A stretch of 23,217 bases of DNA from UBA4312 sp040266995 (GTDB lineage Bacteria; Bacillota_I; Bacilli_A; Erysipelotrichales; Erysipelotrichaceae). The first letter of the stretch is position 1. Every line of letters begins with the position of its first letter. Under the pieces are notes generated by a model that was not told the origin of the DNA, made no database searches, and saw only the letters and a program-made list of their open reading frames with translations. The stretch is taken from contig JAWRHV010000013.1 of assembly GCA_040266995.1 (NCBI GenBank), forward strand, positions 1 to 23,217, given 5' to 3'. The position numbers were made by a program, and so were the translations under genes. Positions 14,372 through 23,086 of the stretch are shown here, piece after piece.

Positions 14372-14376
14372 GCTGC

Positions 14377-14622
14377 TTAATGCAAGATCGTCGGGGTATG
14401 AGACATTTCAATCTCATCCTGCACGTACTGTTCCAGACGTTCGATAAATACATCATCGATTTCAACACCATCGATTTCAATCGGGCCATTCATTCCATCA
14501 TGTATGAACTTGATCCGAGGAATCTCCATAATGGTATGATCCCCTTCATACGTCTTTTCCAGCTCTTTGAGTTTTTCGATAATCGGCTTTGCCAATTCCT
14601 TGATCATTTCATCTTCATTCAT
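14377..14622 (-). CDS. Small acidic protein downstream of nrdD, unknown function
   Basis: This is an open frame of about 81 residues, rich in Glu, Asp and Ile, starting MNEDEMIKELAKPIIEKLKEL and ending SHTPTILH, with no membrane segment or cysteine. I do not recognise it. It follows the nrdD stop by 32 bp and is probably cotranscribed. ATG 14622 is favoured because a TTG start at 14658 would overlap nrdD and has its GAGG too close, but no strong ribosome binding site precedes either, so translation may depend on coupling to nrdD. The high charge and defined beta-strand-like centre (EIPRIKFIHDG, IEIDGVEID) suggest a real small protein. Confidence 0.65.
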   Translation of the reverse strand: MNEDEMIKELAKPIIEKLKELEKTYEGDHTIMEIPRIKFIHDGMNGPIEIDGVEIDDVFIERLEQYVQDEIEMSHTPTILH

Positions 14623-14654
14623 AGCCACATTATTATCACACTTTTTAATGCCTG

Positions 14655-16685
14655 TCAAACCTCATAATTCTGCCGTTGAATAAATTCTTCTTTCTTGCCT
14701 TCATTCCACCGTTCCACCGGCTGGTAATAACCGGCAACACGAGACCAGATTTCCATCTTTTGTCCACAAACCGGACATTGGCGCAGGTCCCCGGAAAAAT
14801 AGCCATGCTCGGAACAAACACAATAGGTCGGTGATATGGTAAAACAAGAGACATCATAATGATTGGTAATCTGATTCACAAGTTTCATACATTGTTTCCA
14901 ATGCGGGATGCGTTTCTTCAGATGAACGTGGAATACAGAGCCTCCTGTATACTTGCTTAAAAATTTTTGTTCGATGTCCAGCGCTTCAAATACATCTTCG
15001 GTATAGTTTACAGGGAGATCCGTAGAATTTGTATAGTATTTTTTCTCCAGTTCCATCCCTGGATTCTTCTCTCGGTCCAGTTTGGCCAGACGGTATGAAA
15101 CGCTCTCTCCCGGCGTAGCTTCCAAATTAAACAACGAATCGTATTGTTTCTGATACACATATAATCTTTGATGCATGTGATCAAGAACACGACAGGAAAA
15201 ATCCTGGGCTGCCGGATCCGAGAGATCCTTTTTTAACCAGGAAGCATTCATACACGCTTCGTTCATGCCGACAATGCCAAACGTACCGAAAACATGTTGA
15301 AAAGAGCCCATAAAATGTTTGGTATACGGATATAAACCATTTTGCAGCAAAGATTCCAAAACCCGACGTTTGGTCTGCAGACAACGTGCCATCAGATCCA
15401 TCATCGCATCCAGCCGTTCAAAAAAGTCGTTTTCATCCGCTGAGAGAAAGGCCAGTCTCGGTAAATTCAATGTAACGGTTCCGATCGAACCCGTATTTTC
15501 ACCATAACCAAAATAACCCAACGCTTTTAAATAGAGTTGATCCATGGCGTATGTATGATTTCTTGTCTGCCGGATGGCCTCTTTGTTTTTCAGATAATAT
15601 GGAGCCCCGTATTTTGCAGATACTTCAAATAACAACGCATTCATTTCTTGGTCATCCCAGTCAAAATCATCGCCGATCACCACGACCGGAATCGGAAACG
15701 GAAAACTTCGGCCAGAACTATCGGCTTCCAATAAAATGGAAAGAAATGCTTTCTGGATCTGTTTCATCTCCGCATGACACTGTCCATACGTAAAATCCTG
15801 TAAACGACCTCCTATGATGGCCTTCTCCTCTTTTAAATCGGATGGAACCGTCCAATCAAAAGATACGGTTGAAAATGGAGATTGCGTTCCCCATCGACTT
15901 GGAATATTCACCCCATATATAAATGCTTCTACCGCTTTATATACCGATGCCTGATCCATTTGATCCTTTTTGACAAAGGGAGCCAGATAGGTATCAAAGC
16001 CGGCAATGCTCTGAGCACCCGCCCATTCATTCTGCATAATTCCCAGAAAGTTAACCAGCTGGTTACAAGCCGTAAAAAGATGAGAAGCAGGTCTTGATAC
16101 AATGCGCTTATCCATGCCCTGTAATCCGTTTTTAAGAAGCTGCTTTAAGGACCAGCCGGCACTGTCAGCCGTTAACATATCGAGATCGTGAATATAGATA
16201 TCACCTTCCTGGTGGGCACGGGAAATTTGCGGATCATAGATAGTACTTAACCAGTAATTCTTTGTAATGGCAGCCGAATTCGACAGGATCAATCCACCGA
16301 CAGAATATAAAGACAAATAATCGTCTCCGCTTTTTTCATGTTCGTTTTTCAAATATCGGTCTACGATGTTCTTATATTCAATCTTCATCATTTCAATCTC
16401 ACGAACATTTTCCCGTTGTTTTCTATATAGTATGTAGGCTTTGGCAACATCCGTATATCCGGCCAGAGATAATACATTTTCCACGCAATCCTGTATATCT
16501 TCTACATGAATGCGTCGCCCCTGGACCCGATCCTGAAAAGCAGCCGAAACACGTAAGCTCAATAGCTCAATAATGGTTTCATCATATTGTTTATGCAGTG
16601 AATCAAACGCTTTGGTAATAGCTGCATTGATTTTATATATATCAAAAGGCACAATGGTGCCATCTCTTTTTATTACCTCTAACAT
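14655..16685 (-). CDS. nrdD: Anaerobic (class III) ribonucleoside-triphosphate reductase
   Basis: This enzyme reduces NTPs to dNTPs by a glycyl-radical mechanism and works only without oxygen. It is 676 aa. The N-terminal ATP-cone starts MLEVIKRDGTIVPFDIYKI. The middle has GDIYIHDLDML, a class III hallmark. The C-terminus holds a metal site (C..HGY then CPVCG) followed by RVAGYY, where glycine near residue 652 is the predicted radical site. Start ATG 16685 is chosen because GAGGG lies 7 bases upstream; ATG 16691 is in frame but too close to it. The gene overlaps or abuts the upstream activase, so the two are translationally coupled. Confidence 0.95.
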   Translation of the reverse strand: MLEVIKRDGTIVPFDIYKINAAITKAFDSLHKQYDETIIELLSLRVSAAFQDRVQGRRIHVEDIQDCVENVLSLAGYTDVAKAYILYRKQRENVREIEMMKIEYKNIVDRYLKNEHEKSGDDYLSLYSVGGLILSNSAAITKNYWLSTIYDPQISRAHQEGDIYIHDLDMLTADSAGWSLKQLLKNGLQGMDKRIVSRPASHLFTACNQLVNFLGIMQNEWAGAQSIAGFDTYLAPFVKKDQMDQASVYKAVEAFIYGVNIPSRWGTQSPFSTVSFDWTVPSDLKEEKAIIGGRLQDFTYGQCHAEMKQIQKAFLSILLEADSSGRSFPFPIPVVVIGDDFDWDDQEMNALLFEVSAKYGAPYYLKNKEAIRQTRNHTYAMDQLYLKALGYFGYGENTGSIGTVTLNLPRLAFLSADENDFFERLDAMMDLMARCLQTKRRVLESLLQNGLYPYTKHFMGSFQHVFGTFGIVGMNEACMNASWLKKDLSDPAAQDFSCRVLDHMHQRLYVYQKQYDSLFNLEATPGESVSYRLAKLDREKNPGMELEKKYYTNSTDLPVNYTEDVFEALDIEQKFLSKYTGGSVFHVHLKKRIPHWKQCMKLVNQITNHYDVSCFTISPTYCVCSEHGYFSGDLRQCPVCGQKMEIWSRVAGYYQPVERWNEGKKEEFIQRQNYEV

Positions 16686-16687
16686 AA

Positions 16688-17821
16688 TCATTCCCTCACT
16701 TCCAACTGATCACAGTATGGCTGGCATAATTCGATGATGGAGCCCAGTTTCTTTGGTTGAATTGAACATAGATCTTTCTGGATTGCCGAACTATAGTCGT
16801 TAAAAGGAACCAGAATAAGATGTTTTACATGAGATATCCAGTTCATCATCGATTTTAGGACCGATGTCGTATGAAATTGTCGGATCAGATGAATCGTCAC
16901 ATCATAGTCGATAGCAGATTCTTTCAAGATCTCCAATGTACGAGAAATCAAGGAAGTATCAAAATTTTCCATACCGATGGTTTTGGCATAAGATCTTGGT
17001 CCGCTTTTTAAAGAAAGTGACACATAATCAACCAGTTTTTCTTCTATCAGCTCCTGTAAAAAGGATGGAAAAGAACCGTTGGTATTGATCTTGACCATAT
17101 AGTGAAGATCTTTTACATACTTCAGAAATTCTTTTAAATGCGGATGCATCAGCGGTTCAGCCCCTTCAATACAAACAGCTTCAATAATGCCAGCCCGCTT
17201 TTCCAGATACTGGCGAATCTCTGTATCCGCTATGGCTTTTCGATTTTCCGGAATATAAACCAAATCGCTTTTTGTGCAGGAAGGACAACAAAAATTACAT
17301 CCTGCAATGGATAAAACCGTTGCCATTTTATCCGGATACGCTGAAACACTTACTTTTTTCCATTCAAAAAAGACTAAATTTTCCTGCTGGCTTTCTGCAT
17401 AAGCGCGAGCATTGGAAGCCATGATTTCATATGAAGCTAGAAATTCATCAAACGTAGATGGATCTATGTTCTGGATCAGGTGCTGCCACCAGTCTCGCCG
17501 GATCTCATATACTTTAGACATCTGCTGTTTGGCGTAATCTGTCGTATACAATTCCTTATTCCTTTTATCTTTTTCCGAAGTCATGATTGTAATAAAGCCG
17601 TTCTGTTCCAGATGTTTTACAGTTTTGGAAATTGTTCCTTTATCATATACACCGGATTGTGCTATGTCATGCATAGAAATACCTTCACGTTCATAGATCA
17701 TAATCAGGATCGGCAGCTGCGCATAGGTTAGCTTCATAGAAAACAGCATACGGTCATAATATTTCTGTGTACTTCGATATAGTACGCTTAGATTCATTAA
17801 TACATCGGTTTGTTTATCCAT
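16688..17821 (-). CDS. MarR DNA-binding domain fused to an NrdG-like radical SAM activase
   Basis: This 377-aa protein is in one unbroken frame. Residues about 1-140 are a MarR-type winged helix: YAQLPILIMIYEREGISMHD, then the recognition helix GTISKTVKHLEQNGFI and wing TSEKDKRNKE. Residues about 150-377 are a radical SAM domain with CX3CX2C (C175, C179, C182 in AGCNFCCPSC), a GGEP-like EGAEPL (219-224) and a strand with VKINTNGS. This domain fits NrdG-type activating proteins, which use SAM and a [4Fe-4S] cluster to install the glycyl radical on NrdD. It abuts nrdD, and no other nrdG is in the window. It may therefore be both activator of NrdD and regulator of the operon (inference). The activase part is likely; DNA binding is unproven. 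Confidence 0.87.
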   Translation of the reverse strand: MDKQTDVLMNLSVLYRSTQKYYDRMLFSMKLTYAQLPILIMIYEREGISMHDIAQSGVYDKGTISKTVKHLEQNGFITIMTSEKDKRNKELYTTDYAKQQMSKVYEIRRDWWQHLIQNIDPSTFDEFLASYEIMASNARAYAESQQENLVFFEWKKVSVSAYPDKMATVLSIAGCNFCCPSCTKSDLVYIPENRKAIADTEIRQYLEKRAGIIEAVCIEGAEPLMHPHLKEFLKYVKDLHYMVKINTNGSFPSFLQELIEEKLVDYVSLSLKSGPRSYAKTIGMENFDTSLISRTLEILKESAIDYDVTIHLIRQFHTTSVLKSMMNWISHVKHLILVPFNDYSSAIQKDLCSIQPKKLGSIIELCQPYCDQLEVRE

Positions 17822-17828
17822 ATAAACG

Positions 17829-17857
17829 ATTTTATCATTTCATAGTTGCAGGTTCAA
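17829..17857 (-). promoter_or_regulatory. Promoter of the MarR-nrdG/nrdD operon
   Basis: On the minus strand TTGAAC (17852-17857) and TAAAAT (17829-17834) are 17 bp apart. The calculated start is 17822, one base before ATG 17821, and no ribosome binding site is visible, so the mRNA appears leaderless. No NrdR-box-like pair was seen. An imperfect inverted repeat, TATGAAATGAT against ATCGTTTATA, covers the -10 and might be the MarR site (weak). Confidence 0.7.
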
Positions 17858-17864
17858 CCAAAAT

Positions 17865-17889
17865 AAAAAAAGGCATTTCTGCCTTTTTT
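17865..17889. terminator. Terminator after guaB, usable on both strands
   Basis: GGCA (17872-17875) pairs with TGCC (17880-17883) around a 4-nt loop, extended by A-T pairs and flanked by A and T runs on both sides. On the minus strand it follows guaB, whose TAA lies in the A-T extension. It also insulates the nrd promoter. Confidence 0.82.
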
Positions 17890-19399
17890 ATTTATCGGTA
17901 GTATCTAAATGTTCGTCACGCACAACAACATCGTGTGCGCCACCTTCTACAATACTGGTTGCTGACACCAATGTAACCTTGGCATTTTTCTGCAATTCAG
18001 GAATGGTCAGACATCCACAATTACACATCGTATGTTTTACTTTGGATAAAGTCATTTCCACGTTTTCCTGTAAAGTGCCTGCATATGGTACATAAGAATC
18101 AACACCTTCAACGAAGGACATCTTCTTATCGCCACCAACATCATAACGCTGCCAGTTACGGGCACGGGCACTTCCTTCTCCCCAGTATTCCTTCATATAA
18201 TTGCCATTCATGGTAATCAGCTTGCTCGGAGATTCTTTAAAACGGGCAAAGTAACGACCCTGCATCACAAAGTCGGCTCCGAACGCCAACGCCAATGTAA
18301 TATGGAAATCGTGCTCAACTCCACCATCGCTGCAAATCGGAATATAGACACCGGTTTCTTCAAAATATCTGTTTCTTTCCTCAGCCACATCAATCGTTGC
18401 ACTGGCTTGTCCACGTCCGATTCCCTTTTGTTCGCGGGTAATGCAGATAGAACCGCCACCAATACCGATTTTTACAAAGTCTGCACCAGCTTCAGCCAGG
18501 AAACGGAAACCTTCTCCGTCCACAACGTTACCGGCTCCGACTTTTACGCTGTCACCATAATGTTCACGGATCCATTGGATTGTCTGCGCCTGCCAGCATG
18601 AATAACCTTCACTGGAATCGATGCATAAAATATCAACACCAGCTTCGACCAGCGCAGGAACTCGTTGTTCATAATCTCTTGTGTTAATGGCTGCTCCTAC
18701 TACATATCGCTTCTGGCTATCCAATAATTCGTTCGGGAATGCTTTATGAAGTTCATAATCCTTTCGGAATACAAATGAAACAAGACGCTGGTTTTCATCA
18801 ACGATCGGAAGCTGATTCAGCTTATGATCCCATATAATATCATTGGCTTCAGATAAAGTAATATCCTTATTTCCAACAATCAATTTTTCAAATGGTGTCA
18901 TGAATTCCTTTACTTTTAAAGAAGGTGCCATACGACTGATCCGATAATCACGACTGGTGACAAGTCCGATCAATTTTCCATCTGCTTTTCCGTTTTCAGT
19001 GACAGCCATTGTTGAATGTCCCGTTTTATTCTTTAACGCAATAACATCCGCCAGTGTCTGTTCCGGACCAATATTGGAATCACTTCCTACAAAGCCGGCT
19101 TTCGTAGCTTTCACATCGCGTACCATCTGCGCCTGGCTCTCAATAGACTGGCTCACAAAGATGAACGCAATACCGCCCTGCCGTGCAAGAGCACAAGCCA
19201 GTTCCGGTCCGCTGACTGCCTGCATGGCTGCCGAAACCATCGGAATATTCATTGTTAAGGCAGGTGTCTCTCCTTTTCTGAATTTTACAATCGGGGTTTT
19301 TAAACTGACATTATCGGGAATACAATCTGGACCCGTATACCCTGGAATCAATAAATACTCGCTAAATGTGCGAGACGGCTCTTTCATAAATTTTACCAT
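17888..19399 (-). CDS. guaB: IMP dehydrogenase, Tritrichomonas-like form
   Basis: This enzyme oxidises IMP to XMP with NAD+, the committed step of GMP synthesis. It is 503 aa: a TIM barrel interrupted by two CBS domains (about 100-215). The catalytic Cys is C319 in GGGSICITREQKG. D261 lies in CIDSSEG. The mobile-flap Arg-Tyr pair is R418-Y419 in ARNWQRYD. These numbers equal those I recall for Tritrichomonas foetus IMPDH, also 503 aa, and MVKFMKEPSRTFSEYLLIPG resembles its N-terminus. Ordinary bacterial GuaB is about 485-490 aa. AAGGAG precedes ATG 19399 and a near-consensus promoter lies upstream. Function is secure; closeness to the protist enzyme is from memory. Confidence 0.96.
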   Translation of the reverse strand: MVKFMKEPSRTFSEYLLIPGYTGPDCIPDNVSLKTPIVKFRKGETPALTMNIPMVSAAMQAVSGPELACALARQGGIAFIFVSQSIESQAQMVRDVKATKAGFVGSDSNIGPEQTLADVIALKNKTGHSTMAVTENGKADGKLIGLVTSRDYRISRMAPSLKVKEFMTPFEKLIVGNKDITLSEANDIIWDHKLNQLPIVDENQRLVSFVFRKDYELHKAFPNELLDSQKRYVVGAAINTRDYEQRVPALVEAGVDILCIDSSEGYSCWQAQTIQWIREHYGDSVKVGAGNVVDGEGFRFLAEAGADFVKIGIGGGSICITREQKGIGRGQASATIDVAEERNRYFEETGVYIPICSDGGVEHDFHITLALAFGADFVMQGRYFARFKESPSKLITMNGNYMKEYWGEGSARARNWQRYDVGGDKKMSFVEGVDSYVPYAGTLQENVEMTLSKVKHTMCNCGCLTIPELQKNAKVTLVSATSIVEGGAHDVVVRDEHLDTTDK

Positions 19400-19429
19400 G
19401 CGTCTTTTCTCCTTTTTTTATTGAGTTAA

Positions 19430-19458
19430 ATTATATGCAAAGGTTAAAAAGTCGTCAA
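19430..19458 (-). promoter_or_regulatory. Strong promoter of guaB
   Basis: On the minus strand TTGACG (19453-19458) and TATAAT (19430-19435) are 17 bp apart, close to full consensus. It fills most of the 71-bp gap after pulA. No terminator or riboswitch was seen there, so some pulA readthrough into guaB is possible. Confidence 0.85.
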
Positions 19459-19470
19459 GTGCTTTTATTC

Positions 19471-21561
19471 TTATTCTTTAACGATTACTACACTATATGG
19501 TTCAATACTTAAATCATACAAAGATCCTTCATTTTTTCTTTCTGAATCAAAAAGAATTTCTTTTGGTTCATCATAATGATAATGATATCTGTCGCTACTT
19601 GGATTAAAGAAAGTGGTACATTGACTATGCTCGTCCTGGCAAGTATAGATAAGAACCTTCTCATCCAAGGTATCAAACCATACCTGATACCGTGTTTGTT
19701 CTGTAGTGGATAACCGGAAACATGAATGCTCTTTTCGGATCGCAATCAGTTCCCTTACTCTCTGTACAAGCGGCTCATTGGTATCCTTACGGACATAATC
19801 CATCATGTTATAGGTGTCCGGCAGGTTATATGTATTGCCGATCTTCTGCTTTGTACGGGCAAATTCCTGCCCAGCATGAAGGAAAGGAACTCCTTGAGAT
19901 AAGATGACCATCGCTGTAGCCAGCAGCTGAAGCCGCATACGGGTCGCTGCATCTTTTCCTGCACAACAAATCAGGTTCTTATCCCATAAAGTATGATTAT
20001 CATGACACTCTACATAGTTAATAACTTTTTCTGGTGAATCGTAATCCCGCCCGGAGGCACTCAGCCGATCCATCATCGTATAGATCAATCCAAGATCGCC
20101 ATTGCTGTAACCAGGCATATCCAAGTCTCCGTTCGACCCTCGTACCGTTTCTCGAAAAGCGTCAGAAAAATGACCGATGAAAGGCATTTTTGCCTGATTT
20201 TGCTGAGAAGCTCGTATATCTTCCGGCACAAAGCTCGGCATATTCCAGCCCTCTCCATATAACATGAAATCCGGTTTCAGTTTTTTTGACATTTCAGCTA
20301 TGTCATTCATAAGATTTACATCCAGAATACCCATGAGATCGAAACGGAACCCATCTATATCAAACCATTCGATCAATCGTTGACACGTATCCAGTATATA
20401 ACGTCGGGACATTGGCGGCTGTGTATCGATATCGTTTCCACAGAAGCTTCCGTTGGAATACTCTCCCTGCTGATCCATCAAAAAATAATAGTCCGGAACC
20501 AGTTTATCCAAATGAAAATTCTTTTTTTCATAAACGTGGTTAAATACCACATCAAGGACTACGCGAATACCAGCCTTATGACAATCCTGTACAAGATTGG
20601 CAAATTCCTCGATACGAAGACCTGCATTTTTCGGATCAATACTGTAACTGCCTTCCAATACCCGGGGATGGACCGGGTCATATCCCCAGTTATAATAAAT
20701 GTTTTGATAGACCTCATCTACGGTTCCAAAGTCCATGACCGGCATTAACTGTAAATGGGTGATTCCCAAGGATTTCAAATAGCTAAACCCGATCTGTCGG
20801 GATATTGTCGCATCATTTTCTTCAGTAAATCCCTTGAATTTTTTACGATGAACGATCGGAAGGTCATTTTGAGAGGTCATGTCCCGTATATTTACCTCGT
20901 ATATAATGGCATCGCAGTTGGATTTCATCGGTGGGCATTCTATTTTATCCGGAAAAGAAATATGTCTTCGATCCATCACAACACTATAGCTTGTATTGGG
21001 TCCGCAAAAAGAAGAATAAGGATCCACAATTTCATTAAGACGCCCGTTTACACGAACGAGATATGTATATTTCATTTGGTAAAGATCTTCCCGCACCTCC
21101 GCTGTAAACAGTCCATGATCCTCTCGGATCATCGGAATGACAATATCATCGTTTTGATTCCATAGATGTACTGAAATCTTTGACGCCGTCGGTGCCCATA
21201 ATTTGAAAACCGATTTTTCAGGACCGTATGTCAATCCCAAATCTTTTCCATCATATTGATAGATCAAATTGAAACGTTTTGTTTTAACAATATGAGCATA
21301 TTGAACAACCGTTGTCTTGCAATGATCGTCATAGATCTTGTATTCATAGCCGACAATGATATTCGCATTACAACGCAGCTGATAATGAACATAACCATTG
21401 TAAAGATGAGACTGTGAAACAATGGATAGTGGTATGATTTGATCAAAGGCATCTTTTAAATGGAACTGTTGGCTGAAACCTCCGTGCAATTCTTTGGATA
21501 TATATACATTGATGAAATCAAAATCATCAAAATATGCTTCGAATGAATGACGCATTCGCAT
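19471..21561 (-). CDS. pulA: Type I pullulanase (cytoplasmic debranching enzyme)
   Basis: This GH13 enzyme cleaves alpha-1,6 branches of pullulan, glycogen or imported dextrins. It is 696 aa with no signal peptide, so it acts inside the cell like Bacillus AmyX. The N-terminal domain (1-95) is followed by a CBM48-type domain (about 95-195) with LGLTYGPEKSVFKLWAPTAS. The pullulanase signature YNWGYDP lies at 290-296. Catalytic conserved regions are VVLDVVFNHVY, GFRFDLMG (nucleophile D408), YGEGWN (acid/base E437) and VECHDNHT (D521). AGGGAGG lies 8 bases before ATG 21561. It diverges from fumC; no maltodextrin transporter or glg gene is in the window. Confidence 0.94.
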   Translation of the reverse strand: MRMRHSFEAYFDDFDFINVYISKELHGGFSQQFHLKDAFDQIIPLSIVSQSHLYNGYVHYQLRCNANIIVGYEYKIYDDHCKTTVVQYAHIVKTKRFNLIYQYDGKDLGLTYGPEKSVFKLWAPTASKISVHLWNQNDDIVIPMIREDHGLFTAEVREDLYQMKYTYLVRVNGRLNEIVDPYSSFCGPNTSYSVVMDRRHISFPDKIECPPMKSNCDAIIYEVNIRDMTSQNDLPIVHRKKFKGFTEENDATISRQIGFSYLKSLGITHLQLMPVMDFGTVDEVYQNIYYNWGYDPVHPRVLEGSYSIDPKNAGLRIEEFANLVQDCHKAGIRVVLDVVFNHVYEKKNFHLDKLVPDYYFLMDQQGEYSNGSFCGNDIDTQPPMSRRYILDTCQRLIEWFDIDGFRFDLMGILDVNLMNDIAEMSKKLKPDFMLYGEGWNMPSFVPEDIRASQQNQAKMPFIGHFSDAFRETVRGSNGDLDMPGYSNGDLGLIYTMMDRLSASGRDYDSPEKVINYVECHDNHTLWDKNLICCAGKDAATRMRLQLLATAMVILSQGVPFLHAGQEFARTKQKIGNTYNLPDTYNMMDYVRKDTNEPLVQRVRELIAIRKEHSCFRLSTTEQTRYQVWFDTLDEKVLIYTCQDEHSQCTTFFNPSSDRYHYHYDEPKEILFDSERKNEGSLYDLSIEPYSVVIVKE

Positions 21562-21653
21562 AAAAAAAACCTCCCTGTGCTCATAAACATTTTAACATAT
21601 CTGAATGATTAAAAATAAAAATATGCTATTCTTATATTGAAAAGAGGATCATT
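21562..21653. promoter_or_regulatory. Divergent pulA/fumC intergenic region
   Basis: These 92 bp must hold both promoters. On the minus strand TAAAAT (about 21589-21594) is a fair pulA -10 with a T-rich, non-consensus -35. On the plus strand TATATT (about 21633-21638) may serve fumC, without a clear -35. I see no cre-type or other operator. Confidence 0.35.
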
Positions 21654-23027
21654 ATGAACAAATACAGAATTGAAAAAGACGTCCTGGGAGAAGTCCCGGT
21701 TCCAGCCGACAAATACTGGAAAAGCCAAACACAGCGAAGCCTTGAAAACTTTAAAATAGGCTATGAAACAATGCCAGAGTCCATTATTCAAAGTTTCGCC
21801 ATATTGAAAGAAGCTTGTGCCCGTTCCAATCTTTATTATAAAAAGATCAATGACCAACAATGCCAGGCAATTATCCATGTATGCCAGATGATACGACAAG
21901 GAAAATATATGGATCAGTTTCCGTTAAAAGTATGGCAGACCGGATCCGGTACACAAACCAATATGAATGTCAATGAAGTGATCAGTATGCTGGGCAACGA
22001 ATACGCCAAAGAAAACATTCTTCATCCGAATGACACGGTCAACTGTTCGCAGAGTTCCAACGATACGTTCCCTGCCGCTTTACACATCATGACCGCAACC
22101 AAAATCGTTTCCCAGTTGTTTCCGGCATTGGATAAAACCATTGAAGTATTTAAAAAACTCGAAGAAAAGCATAAAGATATTATTAAGATCGGCCGAACCC
22201 ATCTGCAGGATGCTACACCGCTTTATTTTTCACAAGAATTATCTGGTTACCGTTCCATGCTGGAGCATAGTAAAAAACAGCTGGAACAAGCCTTGCCATT
22301 TGTATACGAATTAGCATGTGGAGCAACAGCTGTGGGAACCGGAATTAATTGTCCGGAAGGGTTTGATGAAATATGTGATGGTTATATACGTGATCTGACA
22401 GGATTGCCTTTTTATCCAGATCCGAATAAATTCCATGCTCTTACTAGTAAAGATGCATGTGTGTTCATTCATGGCGCGTTAAAAGCTTTGGCAGCCAATT
22501 GTATGAAGATAGCCAACGATATCCGATGGCTGGCCAGTGGACCACGATGTGGAATCGGAGAAATAACGATACCTGCCAATGAACCAGGATCTAGTATTAT
22601 GCCAGGTAAAATAAATCCGACGCAATGTGAAGCTTTAACGATGGTCAGTGTACAGGTAATGGGAAATGACGCTACGATTGGAATGGCTGCCAGCCAGGGA
22701 AACTTTGAATTAAATGTATTTATGCCGGTCATTGCTTACAATATAGATCAGAGTATACAGTTATTAGCAGATACTCTGCATTCTTTTACCGATCATTGTC
22801 TGATTGGTCTTGAAGCTGACATAAAAAAAATGGATGAAAATCTTCATCACTCTTTAATGCTGGTTACGTGTTTAAATCCAGTTATTGGTTATGAAAAAGC
22901 CGGACAAGTCAGCCAGTATGCCTACAAAAACGATCTTTCTTTAAAAGAAGCGATTCTTGAGTTAGGTTATTTGTCTGAAGAAGAATTCGATACATACGTC
23001 GATCCGAAAAAAATGATCCATCAATAA
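21654..23027 (+). CDS. fumC: Class II fumarate hydratase
   Basis: This iron-independent enzyme interconverts fumarate and malate. It is 457 aa, the usual length. Visible motifs are SGTQTNMNVNEVI (substrate pocket), CSQSSNDTFPAA, RTHLQDATPL with H183, and the superfamily signature GSSIMPGKINPTQCEA (312 on), where GK..PTQCEA favours fumarase over aspartase. AGAGGA lies 8 bases before ATG 21654. It is monocistronic, with its own terminator, and converges on the rRNA. In a fermenter it may run toward fumarate and succinate (inference); no other cycle enzyme is nearby. Confidence 0.95.
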   Translation: MNKYRIEKDVLGEVPVPADKYWKSQTQRSLENFKIGYETMPESIIQSFAILKEACARSNLYYKKINDQQCQAIIHVCQMIRQGKYMDQFPLKVWQTGSGTQTNMNVNEVISMLGNEYAKENILHPNDTVNCSQSSNDTFPAALHIMTATKIVSQLFPALDKTIEVFKKLEEKHKDIIKIGRTHLQDATPLYFSQELSGYRSMLEHSKKQLEQALPFVYELACGATAVGTGINCPEGFDEICDGYIRDLTGLPFYPDPNKFHALTSKDACVFIHGALKALAANCMKIANDIRWLASGPRCGIGEITIPANEPGSSIMPGKINPTQCEALTMVSVQVMGNDATIGMAASQGNFELNVFMPVIAYNIDQSIQLLADTLHSFTDHCLIGLEADIKKMDENLHHSLMLVTCLNPVIGYEKAGQVSQYAYKNDLSLKEAILELGYLSEEEFDTYVDPKKMIHQ

Positions 23028-23028
23028 T

Positions 23029-23053
23029 GAAGGGAATTTCCCTTCTTTTTTTT
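23029..23053 (+). terminator. Terminator of fumC
   Basis: GAAGGGA (23029-23035) pairs with TCCCTTC (23039-23045) around a 3-nt loop and is followed by eight T. It starts 2 bp after the fumC stop. Confidence 0.88.
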
Positions 23054-23086
23054 GCACTTGATTTGACAATTCAAGACATAAAAAAA

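Noticed and set aside
14289..14489. Minus-strand frame ending CGEIGRRTRLRI
   Set aside because: This is the matching false translation through the sense strand of tRNA-Leu, and the rest is a frame-shifted shadow of the small acidic gene.
17822..17880. NrdR box upstream of the nrd operon
   Set aside because: I looked for the paired 16-bp palindromes typical of NrdR sites and found none.
23058..23076. Inverted repeat CTTGA...TCAAG between fumC and 5S
   Set aside because: Only 5 bp per arm with no U-tract on either strand. It may belong to rRNA 3' processing but is too weak to call.
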